DNA from: Guadua angustifolia
Taxonomy: Eukaryota; Streptophyta; Magnoliopsida; Poales; Poaceae
Reading direction: 5' to 3'
Assembly (NCBI GenBank): GCA_036346375.1
Contig: CM070520.1
Location: forward strand, 46,333,854-46,397,853
Length of the DNA: 64,000 nt
In this document: piece after piece, positions 10,924-20,722 of the stretch
Layout of the letters: each line of letters begins with the position of its first letter
Numbering within the stretch: position 1 is the stretch's first letter
Notes under the pieces: generated by a model
Told to the model about the DNA's origin: nothing
What the model saw: only the letters and a program-made list of their open reading frames with translations
Database searches by the model: none
Program-made: the position numbers and the translations under genes

Positions 10924-11155
10924 AACTTTCAAAATTAGACTTCAAACCTTTTTCAAATCGGGTCAAAAACTTTTGATTTGGGGCTTTCATTTTCAAATCT
11001 TACTTGAAGCCTTTTCAAATTGGTCTCGAAACCATTCTATTTGGGGCTTTCATTTTCGAATCACACTTGAAACATTTTTAAATCGGGCTCAAATGCTTTC
11101 GATTAGAGGCTTTCAGTTTCAAATCAGACCTAAAACCTGCTCAAAATCGGAATAA
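10924..11155. repeat. 63-bp minisatellite, about 3.7 copies
   Basis: Units begin at about 10924, 10981, 11044 and 11107. The 10981 and 11044 units are exactly 63 bases each and start with ggctttcattttc. The units are diverged by perhaps 20-25 percent. Because 63 is a multiple of three, the plus strand stays open and would repeat a 21-residue pattern around WGFHFQI/RGFQFQI. There is no other support for translation. Confidence 0.75.
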
Positions 11156-11405
11156 GACCTTTCAATACCCAACAATCAACTTTCAATTCTTGAGCAACTA
11201 TGTATTCCCAACAAATAAAAAACTCTCAAATGCACAAGAACTTTCAGACTATGTTTGCAGACTAACAAGTGAAGCAACACGCACTAACCATCTACACCTA
11301 AATTCCAGTGAAAGAAATGTACATGTTTTTTTTATTTTCTGTGTATTTCAAGAGTGCTATGTGACTTTAGCCATCTAATTTGGTTAATAAATGTCTATCT
11401 CATTA

Positions 11406-11680
11406 GAGCATGTACAATGGGTTGACATCAGTTGTCTATAAGAGTTATCATGTCACCTATTTGTTGATATGGATGAAAGAGAAAGAGGAAAAAGAAAGAA
11501 GTTCGTCTATACATTTGCAAATGATCAGAAAGACGAGAACCAATTTGGTTGTGTGTAGAGATGAATTGATTGTAACACAGGAACCAAAAAAATGATTGTC
11601 TGTACCATTGTATAAGGTTGTCTATAGATGACATGACAATTTGCTATAGACAGTAACTATCTATAGCATTGTACATGCCC
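11406..11680. mobile_element. Tourist-like MITE (PIF/Harbinger type)
   Basis: The ends are GAGCATGTACAATGG and, reversed, GGGCATGTACAATGC. A TTA trinucleotide flanks both sides (11403-11405 and 11681-11683), the target duplication expected of PIF/Harbinger. Length is 275 bp, without a gene. Confidence 0.88.
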
Positions 11681-11683
11681 TTA

Positions 11684-12543
11684 CAGCTCTAATCGCATTT
11701 TTGATTCTACGACTAGAATAGCGATTTTAACAACCTTATCATTACCCGATCATTATACATAAAAAAATGAAATGTACGAATAAATCTTAATGTCTAAACT
11801 AATAACTACATACTACTTACCTTACAACTTACAGAAAGTCCTTACATGCCACCGAAGGTTGTCCCGATCCCGGATATGCCACTAAAAATGTTTATTTCTC
11901 TGTATGCAACCGAGTTTCTTCCTAGTTCCCTCTTACCACTTCCGTCACCTCACGTGAATCTTCTGTCAAGTGGAACTCAAAAAGATCCTTCTGCCCTTCT
12001 TCATCCTCCCCTTCCTCCGTCCACTCTCTTCCTCTTCCCGTGGGCACCAACCTGCTCATGAGCATGGTAGAACCAAAAAAAAAAAAGCAAAGCATAACAC
12101 GGAGAGATCGAGAACAAAAGCATCAAGCATTTGTGGTCCATCTGTGGCAGATCATGAGGTGGCCGATCCAGGCTCGTCTGCGTGGCTACCCTAGACCTCT
12201 CATCGACTCCAAACCATGAGCAAGCAGCAGACCTTGGTGGCCCTCTTCCTTGTCACATCATGTTGCTCTCCTCGCCCAGCTCTGCTTTCGCTTCTGTCTA
12301 GCCTCACCCCTTCCTCTGTTGTATTTCTCTTCCTCTCCTACTTATTCCCCCGTATCTTCTCTCTCATAGCCTAATCCAAATCCAGATCTGCCAAGGACGG
12401 TGTTGTCACTGTGGAGAGAGGGGGCAGTCAGTGGTGGCGGCCATCGGGAGCGGGCTCGGCCAGTGGTGGCAGGCCGCGACAACTCAGCTAGTAGCAGCGG
12501 CTCGTGGTGGGAAGGGGTGGGCCGGCCAGTGGCGGCAGCTGGC
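11684..12543. other. Intergenic sequence left of the CACTA element
   Basis: AT-rich up to 11850, then pyrimidine-rich and finally G-rich (12400-12540). Open frames here are low-complexity. The G-rich part could be the leader of a host gene that was split by the CACTA insertion, but the right flank at 25724 does not continue a recognisable gene. Confidence 0.4.
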
Positions 12544-12562
12544 CACTACAAGAAATCTACAA

Positions 12563-12930
12563 TTTTTCGTCGACCCAATATATTTTCGTCGGCACCCGGC
12601 AAGCCGACGACAAAAATAAATACTTTTCATCGGCCCACATCAAGCCTACGAAAATAAATTTATTTTCGTCGGTCAGAGCCAATAGCCGATGAAAATAAAT
12701 GTATTTTTGTCGGTTTGTTCATGAAACCGACGAAAATAGTCATGCCAGGGCGGCAGTTGAATTTTCAAATTATTTTCGTCGGGTTCTCTGGCCGACGAAA
12801 AAACCTCGGGCCACTCGTGTTGTTCCGCGTGGCATGAATAACAATTTTCGTCGGTCTGTTCGGCCGACGGAAATAACAACGCTGCCACATCGGCATTTTT
12901 TTCGTCGGCCACCTAGTCGACGAAAACAAT
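12563..12930. repeat. CACTA left subterminal repeats
   Basis: About fifteen copies of ATTTTCGTCGGY or its reverse complement occur in roughly 370 bp, mostly as closely spaced inverted pairs with 10-20 bases between them. In characterised CACTA elements such arrays bind the element's DNA-binding transposition protein. A matching array is at the right end. Confidence 0.85.
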
Positions 12931-12949
12931 GCGTAATAAGCCGACTCCT

Positions 12950-13440
12950 CGCGTACCTATTCGATCGCGCCACCCAAAAACAAATCCTGCAGCCCGCGCC
13001 GCCCTTCGCCGATCGAGTCGCCGCCGATGCCCTCGCTGAAGTCAAGCGTCCGCCGCCGCCGTGCCGCCCGCCGCGCGAAAGCCGCCACCGCCGCCACACC
13101 GCCCACGCCGTTCTTCGCCGAGCGCGTTGCCCACCACCCGCCGCCCGATCGAGCCGCCGCCTTGCACCGCTTAGCCGCCCGCTGCCCACGCCGCCTTCGC
13201 CGAGCCACCGCCCTTCACCGAGCCGCCATCCCCACGCCGCCCGCCGCTTGCCGCCCTTTTTCGCCGCGTTGCCGCCCGCCCGCCCCAGGTGTTGCCCGCC
13301 ATCCATCGCCTCCTGCGGCTGGCCCACTGCCTCCGTCAGGCGCCGCTGCTCACGGCCTCCCACGCCTCCGGTCACCGCCCTCCTCGCGCGCCGCCACAGT
13401 CCCGTGCCTGACCTCTCCCAAGCAAGGTGAGCTTTCCACC
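12950..13440 (+). promoter_or_regulatory. GC-rich CACTA 5' leader/CpG-rich block
   Basis: Extremely CpG-rich sequence (gccgccg repeats) follows the subterminal array and ends at a possible donor (caaggtgagct, about 13424-13433). Such blocks usually hold the promoter and untranslated first exon of the transposase in CACTA elements. Long open frames on both strands are compositional artefacts, being Arg/Pro/Ala-rich and overlapping. Confidence 0.45.
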
Positions 13441-14408
13441 ATTTTTTATTTTCAGTTGTTTACTATTTTTTAGTTTATTTTGTTCATCAGTTTTAGTTTT
13501 GGTTAGGATTTCGATTAGTTTAGTTTAGTGTTTATTAGGGTTATGCGATCGTTTGTTAGTCCCAAACAATCTTGAAATTCCGAAGGTACATCATACATAA
13601 CGTCCTACATGTGAGAATAGTTTTAGAATGTCTGAAACATTTCTCAAGTCCCAATCGATATAATGGGAGCGAAGTGGGATGTTCGAATGCGAATGTACAC
13701 TGCATTCTTTGTTATTAGCAGCAGTATTTGATCTTTATATTCAGTGACTAAAAAACATGGGAACCTTAAATAGTGAATCAATCAAGTTGTTCTTCATTTT
13801 CTCACTGATTTTCTTTTGTACAATGGTCTTACTGAAAATTTTCATGTCCATCATGTGCATTCGTGAATGTGCTCAATCTTTGGCAGATTTTATTATCCTT
13901 CCAAGAAAGAAAGAATCGTTTTTACTTAGTTACAACAACCCATAGTAATTGGTGTTGGCAAATTACAATATGCAGAATAAATATGACATTGTTTACTAGC
14001 TGCGAATGTGATGACATTGTTTACTTGCAATGCCATATTGTTTACTTGCAAATGTGATGCCATATTTACTTCATATGTTTGGAGCATGCCATTTTGTGAT
14101 GTCATATTGTTTAATTGAAATGTGATGCCATATTGTTTACTTCGTAAGTTTGAAGCATGCCATGTGATGCCATATTATTTACTTTATAACATCGAATAGA
14201 ATTGTCAGTGATTAGATGTTTAGTTGTTTATGAGTTAATGTCTAGTTTGGGGTTAAAGTCGGTAAAGCATGATTCAACTAAGTAGAATCGATTTGGTCAG
14301 CCAAGCCTAGGCGTCACCCGTTCGGGAACGGTGCATGTCACATTTACTTATGAGGTGTGCCGTTCCGGAATTGTCCAGTTTAATTTGGATAGCCTAGGAA
14401 TAGACACT
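13441..14408. other. CACTA non-coding region with GATGCCATATTGTTTACTT repeats
   Basis: AT-rich, probably intron or untranslated leader. Between about 13980 and 14190 the word gatgccatattgtttactt recurs about five times in degenerate form. No coding sequence is seen. Confidence 0.5.
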
Positions 14409-14575
14409 AGAGCATATGTAGGATTTATGACGAGCCCAACGGTCTGAACGGAATCTCGGCAGCATGATCCAGTTGTTCTCCGATGCACCACGACTGGGCA
14501 TGCATTCGGAGAATAGCGGGGTTATGCTGCTGAAATTCCGTTCGGGCCGTAAGGCTAGTCATAAATACGTGCTCT
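14409..14575. repeat. Long imperfect hairpin upstream of the CACTA transposase
   Basis: The arms 14409-14487 and 14501-14575 are reverse complements over about 75 bp with scattered mismatches, around a 13-base loop. Paired blocks include TTTATGAC with GTCATAAA, GAACGGAAT with ATTCCGTTC, and GGCAGCAT with ATGCTGCT. The structure lies about 100 bases before the transposase ATG (14680). Confidence 0.8.
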
Positions 14576-14679
14576 GGCATCCATTCTTGGGTGGGTTTAG
14601 GACCTATATTTCCCAGTAGAGCCCTTGTTCGCAACTAAGCCGCTGTGGTTGATATCGTTGTCTGTGTTTAGCTTCGAGA

Positions 14680-16372
14680 ATGGGTGATGATCGAAAGTGG
14701 ATATATGATGGTTGGAGTAAGACCGAGGCGCACTCAAGAGAATGGACGGTCATCGCACAGGCGTTCCTGGACCATGCATTCGCAGGGGCTGCTGGTGGTG
14801 TCGCAAAGTACCTGTGTAGCAAGTGCCACAACTATTCTTACCACGTTAAGTCGGATGTAGAGCAGCACCTGTGCAAGTTTCGTTTCATGCCTGACTATCT
14901 GATATGGTACGAGCATAGTGAGGCGGAGCCCATTGTTGAGTTAGACCATGAGGATGAAGACAGGATGGATGAGATGCTGAATGATATTGGTGGGGAGTTT
15001 GAGGTTAATTCGGAAGAGGAGCCTGGATCGGAAGTGCAAAGATTTTATAGGCTCCTTTCGGCATCGGAAGAGAAATTGCATGAGTTCACCAACGTGACCG
15101 TCCTACAGACGGTGACACGGCTCATGTCAATCAAGTCAAAGTACAACTTTTCGAATAAGTGCTACAACGATTTGGTCCAACTGATCAGTGATATCCTTCT
15201 GCCGAACCATAAGATGCCGAAGGACATGTACCAGTCCAAGAAGATGTTGTCCGGCCTTGGGATGAAGTATGAGAAGATCAATGTTTGCGAGGATAATTGC
15301 ATGTTGTTCTGGAAGGAATATGCCAACGACACTCGTTGTAGGTACTACAACAAGTCTAGATATGTCGAGGTGGTAAATGATGAGGGGATAACGGTGACGA
15401 CAAAAGTCACGATGAAGCAGCTCCGATACATGCCAATCACGCCTAGAATTAAAAGTCTGTACTTATCTAAAAAAACAGCCAGGCATATGAGGTGGCATAA
15501 AGAAGGTGTCCGTGAGATTGAGGATGTGATGGTGCATCCGGCAGATGGCGAGGCGTAGAAGGCATTGGACCGCTTCGACCCCGAATTTGCAAGTGACCCT
15601 AGGAGTGTTCGCATTGGGTTGGCAAAAGATGGGTTCACACCTTTCAAGATAAGTGCCACCCGCACTCTTGTTGGCGGTTTTCATCGTGCATAACTTACCA
15701 CCTGCATTGTGCTTGAAGGAGGAGTACATATTTCTAGCACTAGTCATTCCGGGTCCTGATCATCCAGGGAAGCACCATAATATGTTCATGCAGCCATTAA
15801 TGGAAGAGTTGAAAGAGTTATGGCGAGGGGTAGAGGCATATGACAGCTACAGTAAAATAAACTTTACCTTGCGTGTTGCATACCTTTGGTCGGTCTACGA
15901 TTTGTTAGCATACGACATATGGGCTGGTTGGAGTGTTCATGCTTAGCTTTGTTGTCCTATTTGTATGTTTGACTCAAATGCATTCCAGCTGCCGCATGGT
16001 GGAAAGTTCTATTTCTTTGATTGCCATCGACAATTCATACCGACGAATCACCCTTTCAGGCGGATGTTGAATGCATTCCGAAAGAACACCATTGTTACAA
16101 AGGGCCCATTGAAGCCTTTGACTGGTGGAGAGATAGCTGCCTGGCATAGGCAGCTCGTAGTAAAAGATGATGGAGGGTTCGAAGGTTTCAAAGTGGAGCA
16201 CAACTTGACTCATATCTGTGGAATTTGGGAGCTTCTTTATGCGAAAGCATTGATTCTGCCGCACAATATAGATGTGATGCACCATAAGTGTAATGTCGCG
16301 GAAAGCATCGTAAGCATGTGCTTTGATTTCAAAGACAAAACAAAAGACAATGTCAAGGCATGAAGAGACTTA
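14680..16372 (+). pseudogene. CACTA TNP2-type transposase, N-terminal and catalytic region
   Basis: The first 292 codons (14680-15555) are open. They begin with the Transpos_assoc zinc-binding type domain (DGWSKTEAHSREW, CSKCHNYSYHVKSDVEQHL) and an acidic linker, then the start of the TNP2/Transposase_21 region. TAG at 15556-15558 interrupts. The catalytic domain continues as FDPEFASDPRSVRIGLAKDG, then after a frameshift near 15650 as LALVIPGPDHPGKHHNMF. It meets another TAG at about 15943 and resumes as HGGKFYFFDCHRQFIPTNHP, ending with the conserved LPHNIDVMHHKCNVAESI. The protein would cut and move CACTA elements. The stops and frameshift mean this copy cannot make it. Confidence 0.88.
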
Positions 16373-16555
16373 GTGAGATTTGTGATCGACCGCGCCGAGA
16401 TCGCATAAGATCCCGGCGACTAATTGCCGTGCCACAAGCTACGATTGTGTGAAACCTCAAGACAAGAAACATATATTCGGTGGTTGAAAACCCTTAAATT
16501 CCCAGATCGCTATGCAACTAACATAAAGCGACAAAGGAATGTCAAGAAGGGAAGC

Positions 16556-17181
16556 TAAATGGGCTTAAGAGCCATGATTACCACATCATAATGGAAAGAC
16601 TTCTCCCCGTAATGCTTCGTGGCTACTTCAAGGATGAGTTGTGGAGAATGTTAGTGGAGCTTAGTTACTTCTATAGGCAGTTATGTGCTAAGGAAATCTC
16701 GAAAAAGATGATGTGAAAGTTGCAGAGAGAAATACTGGTGCTTGTATGCAAAATGGAGCAGATATTCCCACCTGGTTTTATGAATGTGATGCAACATCTA
16801 TTGGTGCATTTGCCCTGGGAAGTAGAGGTTGGAGGACCTGTGCAATTCAGGTGGATGTATTGCGAGGAAAGAGAATTGAAAAAGCTCAAATCAACTGTAC
16901 GCAACAAGGCTAGGGTTGAACGGTGCATTGCTGAGGCATATGCTCTAAAAGAGATATCGTACTTCTCAAGTACGTATTTCACAGATGAGCACAATGTGAA
17001 TGCCCTTACAACGCGGTATCATATTGCAGAAGAAGCACCCCTGAGTAACCTTCAGATTTTTCAGTGGAAGGGTAAAGCTGTTGGCGCTTCTACTCCACAT
17101 GAGGTGTCACCAACAGAGTGGAACTCAGCTCTGCTTTATATGTACTCCAACATGGATGAAATAGAAAAATATTTCGAGTAA
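16556..17181 (+). pseudogene. CACTA transposase, DUF4218 domain
   Basis: This continues the TNP2 gene after a decayed stretch (16373-16555). The text LKSHDYHIIMERLLPVMLRG through LVELSYFYRQLCAKEI is the DUF4218 signature. After a TGA near 16714 the frame resumes from 16720 with CKMEQIFPPGFMNVMQHLLV and WMYCEERELKKLKSTVRNKA. The exon ends with YSNMDEIEKYFE at a gtaagt donor (about 17179). It is preceded and followed by the other TNP2 domains in the usual order. Confidence 0.85.
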
Positions 17182-17451
17182 GTAATGATTCGTATTTTGT
17201 AGTGAATTGTCTAATCTTGAACCTATTCTTATTTGGTGAGTCCACACGTAGATTGTTTGACTAAGAACATTGGAAATCTGCTTTCACTTGACCTACTACC
17301 AGCAGCTTGGATAAGCTACGCCGCGAGGGGTTAAACAACGGCCCTAGTTTCGTTGGCTGGTTCCGAAAGCATGTAATTTTCTCCTCCTCCCAATTTTCTA
17401 ACCGTAAGCTTCAAATTATTTCCGTTGCACCTAGTAATGATGTCTTAACCT

Positions 17452-18197
17452 ATGCAGTCCATGCTCGATGTCGACGTCCATGATGACCTGCTCCAGCTAT
17501 CACACGGTACCGTTACGGCAAGGAACTTCAATCGTTATGATGTCAATGGGTTTCATTTCCGAACTGCAAAATTGGAAGCGAGACGCCCACTTGCGGCCAC
17601 TGTGAATAGCGGAGTGGTAACTAAGGCGTGCGATGCAAGTGGGTGTGTAATTAACTACTATGGTGTTCTTCAAAATATAATTGAGTACAAGTTTGGGGGG
17701 TCCAAAGATCTGAGAGTAGTTTTCTTTGAATGTGATTGGTTTGATCCTAACAATGGCACACGTGTCGACGAATTTGGCATGGCAGAGGTCAAGCACCAGT
17801 CAAGGCTTGAAGGCCACTACAATTTCGTGCTTGCTCACTAGGTTGAGCAAGTGTACTACCTGAACTATCCTCATCCCAGTTTGCATGCTTGGTGGGTAGC
17901 ATATAAAGTTAACCCACGTGAACGGTTATATCCTCCTAGGGATGCTGACTACGTCGACAGTACAATGGACGACGAGGAAACGGATGTCTACTAGGAAGAA
18001 GGTCTGCCAAGATCTTTTCGGGTTACTCATGGGGATGGCCTTCATCAGGTAGCCATCGATGCCACAGACCTAATAGTTGAGACTCGTCCATCAAAGAAAC
18101 GACATCGAGATTCTGTAAGAATTTGACAGCCCATGAAAACACATCTTTCTAGACAACGAGTCAGAAATGAACCTCCAGACGCTGATGATGAGTTCTG
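17452..18197 (+). pseudogene. CACTA transposase, C-terminal DUF4216 exon
   Basis: The exon follows an acceptor near 17457. The text CVINYYGVLQNIIEYKFGGS and VVFFECDWFDPNNGTRVDEF is typical DUF4216, the last conserved domain of TNP2-type transposases. An in-frame TAG at 17839-17841 interrupts the domain before YYLNYPHPSLHAWWVAYKV. A further TAG occurs near 17992. The gene tail ends at TGA, 18197-18199. Confidence 0.83.
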
Positions 18198-18314
18198 ATA
18201 AGTACATATCCTCTTATTGCTGTAGTACTACTTTGATTATAATTCTTACTATTTCCATATTGTTGCTATAATTTGTTTTAAATGTGCAATCTAACTCTAT
18301 TGAAATTTTTGCAG

Positions 18315-20231
18315 ATGTTCAAGCACGCGAAGGAGAAGATTTTTGGTAAGTTCAGTGGGTCTAGCTCGAGGAGTGGGGGTAAGGGGAAGAGTCAGGGGTC
18401 CAGTGGTCAGGACTCCTCAAGGAGTCGGGGCAGTCTCTTCCAAGGGGCTGTCCAGAGCAGGCAGAGGCAGCAGCAGCTCCTGGGGTGCATGGAGAAGGCA
18501 CAGGAGGACAACGAGGAGTACCTGCCTTCTGCCTCTGACTCGTCGGACGAGTCGGAGGACTTAGCAGCAGTGACGGAGGAGGTAGTGGCAGAGTTGGTAG
18601 AGGACGCCTCCGGGGGTAACGATGGTGATGAAGAGAGCCCAGAGGATGCTGGGGCGCCTTCTTCACAGGGTTTCAGGTATTCATGTTATCAATGTTAATT
18701 TTCATATGCATAGACTTGTGATTCTTATTTTTGGTATTTTCAGGTTTCGGGGATCCAACAACGTCCCCCGTAGAGCTGAAGCTAACCAGCGGAGGGTGAT
18801 CAGGCTGCATAGGGATTGGTAAGTTAGTTTTTTCATTTTAAAAAAGTAACTTGTCGAGAATCTAACCAGTTTAATTTCATGAATTGTAGGTAATGGGATG
18901 ACGTGGCGTGGGAGGGTAGGCACCAGCGTTCGTAGGTTAACGCAGTCTTGGGAGCTCTCTGCCGCCAGCACTACCCGGGTATGGTGACCATCAACAAGGT
19001 GCTGCAGGCGGCACTAAAGTGGGAGCACTACAGGTTGGCTCCCGAGGCGCATCACGGCACCTGTGCTGACACAGTCTGGCATGATTTCTGGGTGAGTTCC
19101 TTACCTCTTTACAGTTCATTCATTTATAGTGATATGTCGCTAGCTCAAGAATTACTTTTGTAGGAGAGGTACCGTCTGGAGGACGAGGATGTCCCCGCAA
19201 ATCGTGAGAAGGCCAATAAAGTCTTCAACACGGCGGCCTATAAGGTCGTGAAGGACATGATGTCCAATGCATGTATCCAGCGGTGTGCTCGTGACTACAA
19301 GGGGTGAAGAAGGAGAAGATGACCAAGAAGCTCGGGGCCTCCAAGATCTACTGTGGCGAGGCAGTACCTCCAAGCGCCCATCCCCGGCCGATGAAGTGCC
19401 GTGAAGCTTTCAGTACTTGTGTAAGTATTGGGCGCCACGACTTTATTGCTAGGTCCAACAAGAAGCAAGGCAACAGAGGGCAGGTGACCCGATGTTGCAC
19501 CGGTACGTCGCGGATGGATACCTCCGCTTAGCGAGGTGCATGGTAAGTATCTAGCCTTAGTTCAATATGCTTTTGAATGCATGTCACTAACTTTGGATTA
19601 CAGGAGGCTGAAATTAGCGTTGCTCCGAGCTACTTTGATGTTTATGTTCGAGGACACTGGAGCACCGATCCAGAGTCGCCTAGACAGCTGTGCAGTCAGT
19701 CAGCGACTCAGAGGATTGTGAGTTGTTCGACCTAATTTCATGAAGTTTGTGTCTTGAAACTGTTGTTTCAATAATGTTGGCATGCAGGAGCAATATGGGG
19801 AAGAAATGGCTCGGCGTCATGGACCGGAGTACGACTGGAGGAATGAGGAGCTGGACGTCTCGGTGCTATACCAGAGTGGTGGGGGCAAGAGACATGGCAG
19901 GTGAGATCATCCCCCTTATTTGAGTTTTGTCGAAGATCCTGATATTATCAATAGTTGCACATTTTATGAATGTCTTCCGTTTCGTATATGTTTGCTGCAG
20001 GTTCGCTATGTTCAACGGGGTTGTGGACTCCGACATTGCTCTATCCCAAGGAAGAGCGTCGGGGTCCTCACAGAGCAGCGCTCGCTCCTCCAGGGATAAT
20101 GCAAGGTTTGCGGAGTACGAGGAGCAGGCTCGCCAAAAGCGTGAGTTGATAGCTAAGCACGCGCGAGATGGCGACTTCAGCAAATGCAAGGCCTCTCCAG
20201 GAGCTCTTGTAAAAGCTCGAAATCTCAACTG
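18315..20231 (+). pseudogene. Second CACTA gene, En/Spm (Ptta-like) transposition protein
   Basis: This multi-exon plus-strand gene lies directly downstream of the TNP2 gene. Exon 1 (about 18315-18676) encodes a basic Ser/Gly-rich start (HAKEKIFGKFSGSSSRSGGK) and an acidic segment. Exon 2 reads FRGSNNVPRRAEANQRRVIR. Later exons carry VWHDFW, ERYRLEDEDVPANREKANKV, YFDVYVRGHW and YGEEMARRHGPEYDWRNEEL. The last long exon (20001-20231) is Ser/Arg-rich and ends ALVKARNLN. The layout (WW-type start, central conserved core, charged C-terminus) fits the En/Spm transposase-24 family that binds subterminal repeats. Stops at about 18892 and 19303 and frameshifts between 19300 and 19550 disable it. Confidence 0.72.
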
Positions 20232-20280
20232 ACTGATTAAGTTTTTATACTGTAGATCTAACTCTTTCACTATATGTAGC

Positions 20281-20722
20281 AACTCTACGCAACTGTGGGT
20301 CCTCAACATGGCTTGCCTACGCTTCAGCCTCCTCCACCATTCTATAGGTATCCACCTCCGCAGGTACATATGCTTTAGGTTAATTTAGTTTTGAAAATTA
20401 TTTGCAATTCTAGACTAACATGAAATTTCATAACTCCTCTACAGGGTTCTCAGCCTCCTCCACCGTTCTACGGGTATCCGCCACCAGGGCAAGCACCGTA
20501 GGTACATATGTTTTAGGTTAATTCGGTTTTGAAAGTTATTTGCATTTTTGTACTAATTTTAAATTTCATAACTCCTCTACAGGGTTCTCAGCCTCTTTCA
20601 CCGTGGCAACCATTTTCGCCTCAAAGACTGTGGCTACTCAGGTTCGAGTCAAGACGGTCCCAATGCAAGTCGACGACTTCTTCGCCTCGAGGTAGCGCCA
20701 GAATTCAAACACCCGGAGAGTT
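20281..20722 (+). pseudogene. Proline-rich C-terminal exons of the second CACTA gene, tandemly duplicated
   Basis: Two consecutive exons encode near-identical proline-rich text (LQPPPPFYRYPPPQ, then GSQPPPPFYGYPPPGQAP). They are separated by nearly identical introns that start gtacatatg and end aactcctctacag. The repeat unit, exon plus intron, is about 148 bp (20364-20511 and 20512 onward to about 20600). The second unit ends in TAG. The segment ends where the LTR at 20723 is inserted. Confidence 0.7.

Noticed and set aside
10497..11895. Similar text ggttcccgatcccgatgtgcc (10520) and ggttgtcccgatcccggata (11859) as a duplicated gene
   Set aside because: The resemblance covers only about 30 bases without frame or flanking similarity.
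12699..13473. Frames of 201 and 243 codons on opposite strands
   Set aside because: They come from the CpG-rich CACTA leader. Both strands are open because stop codons are rare in GC-rich DNA. No homology.
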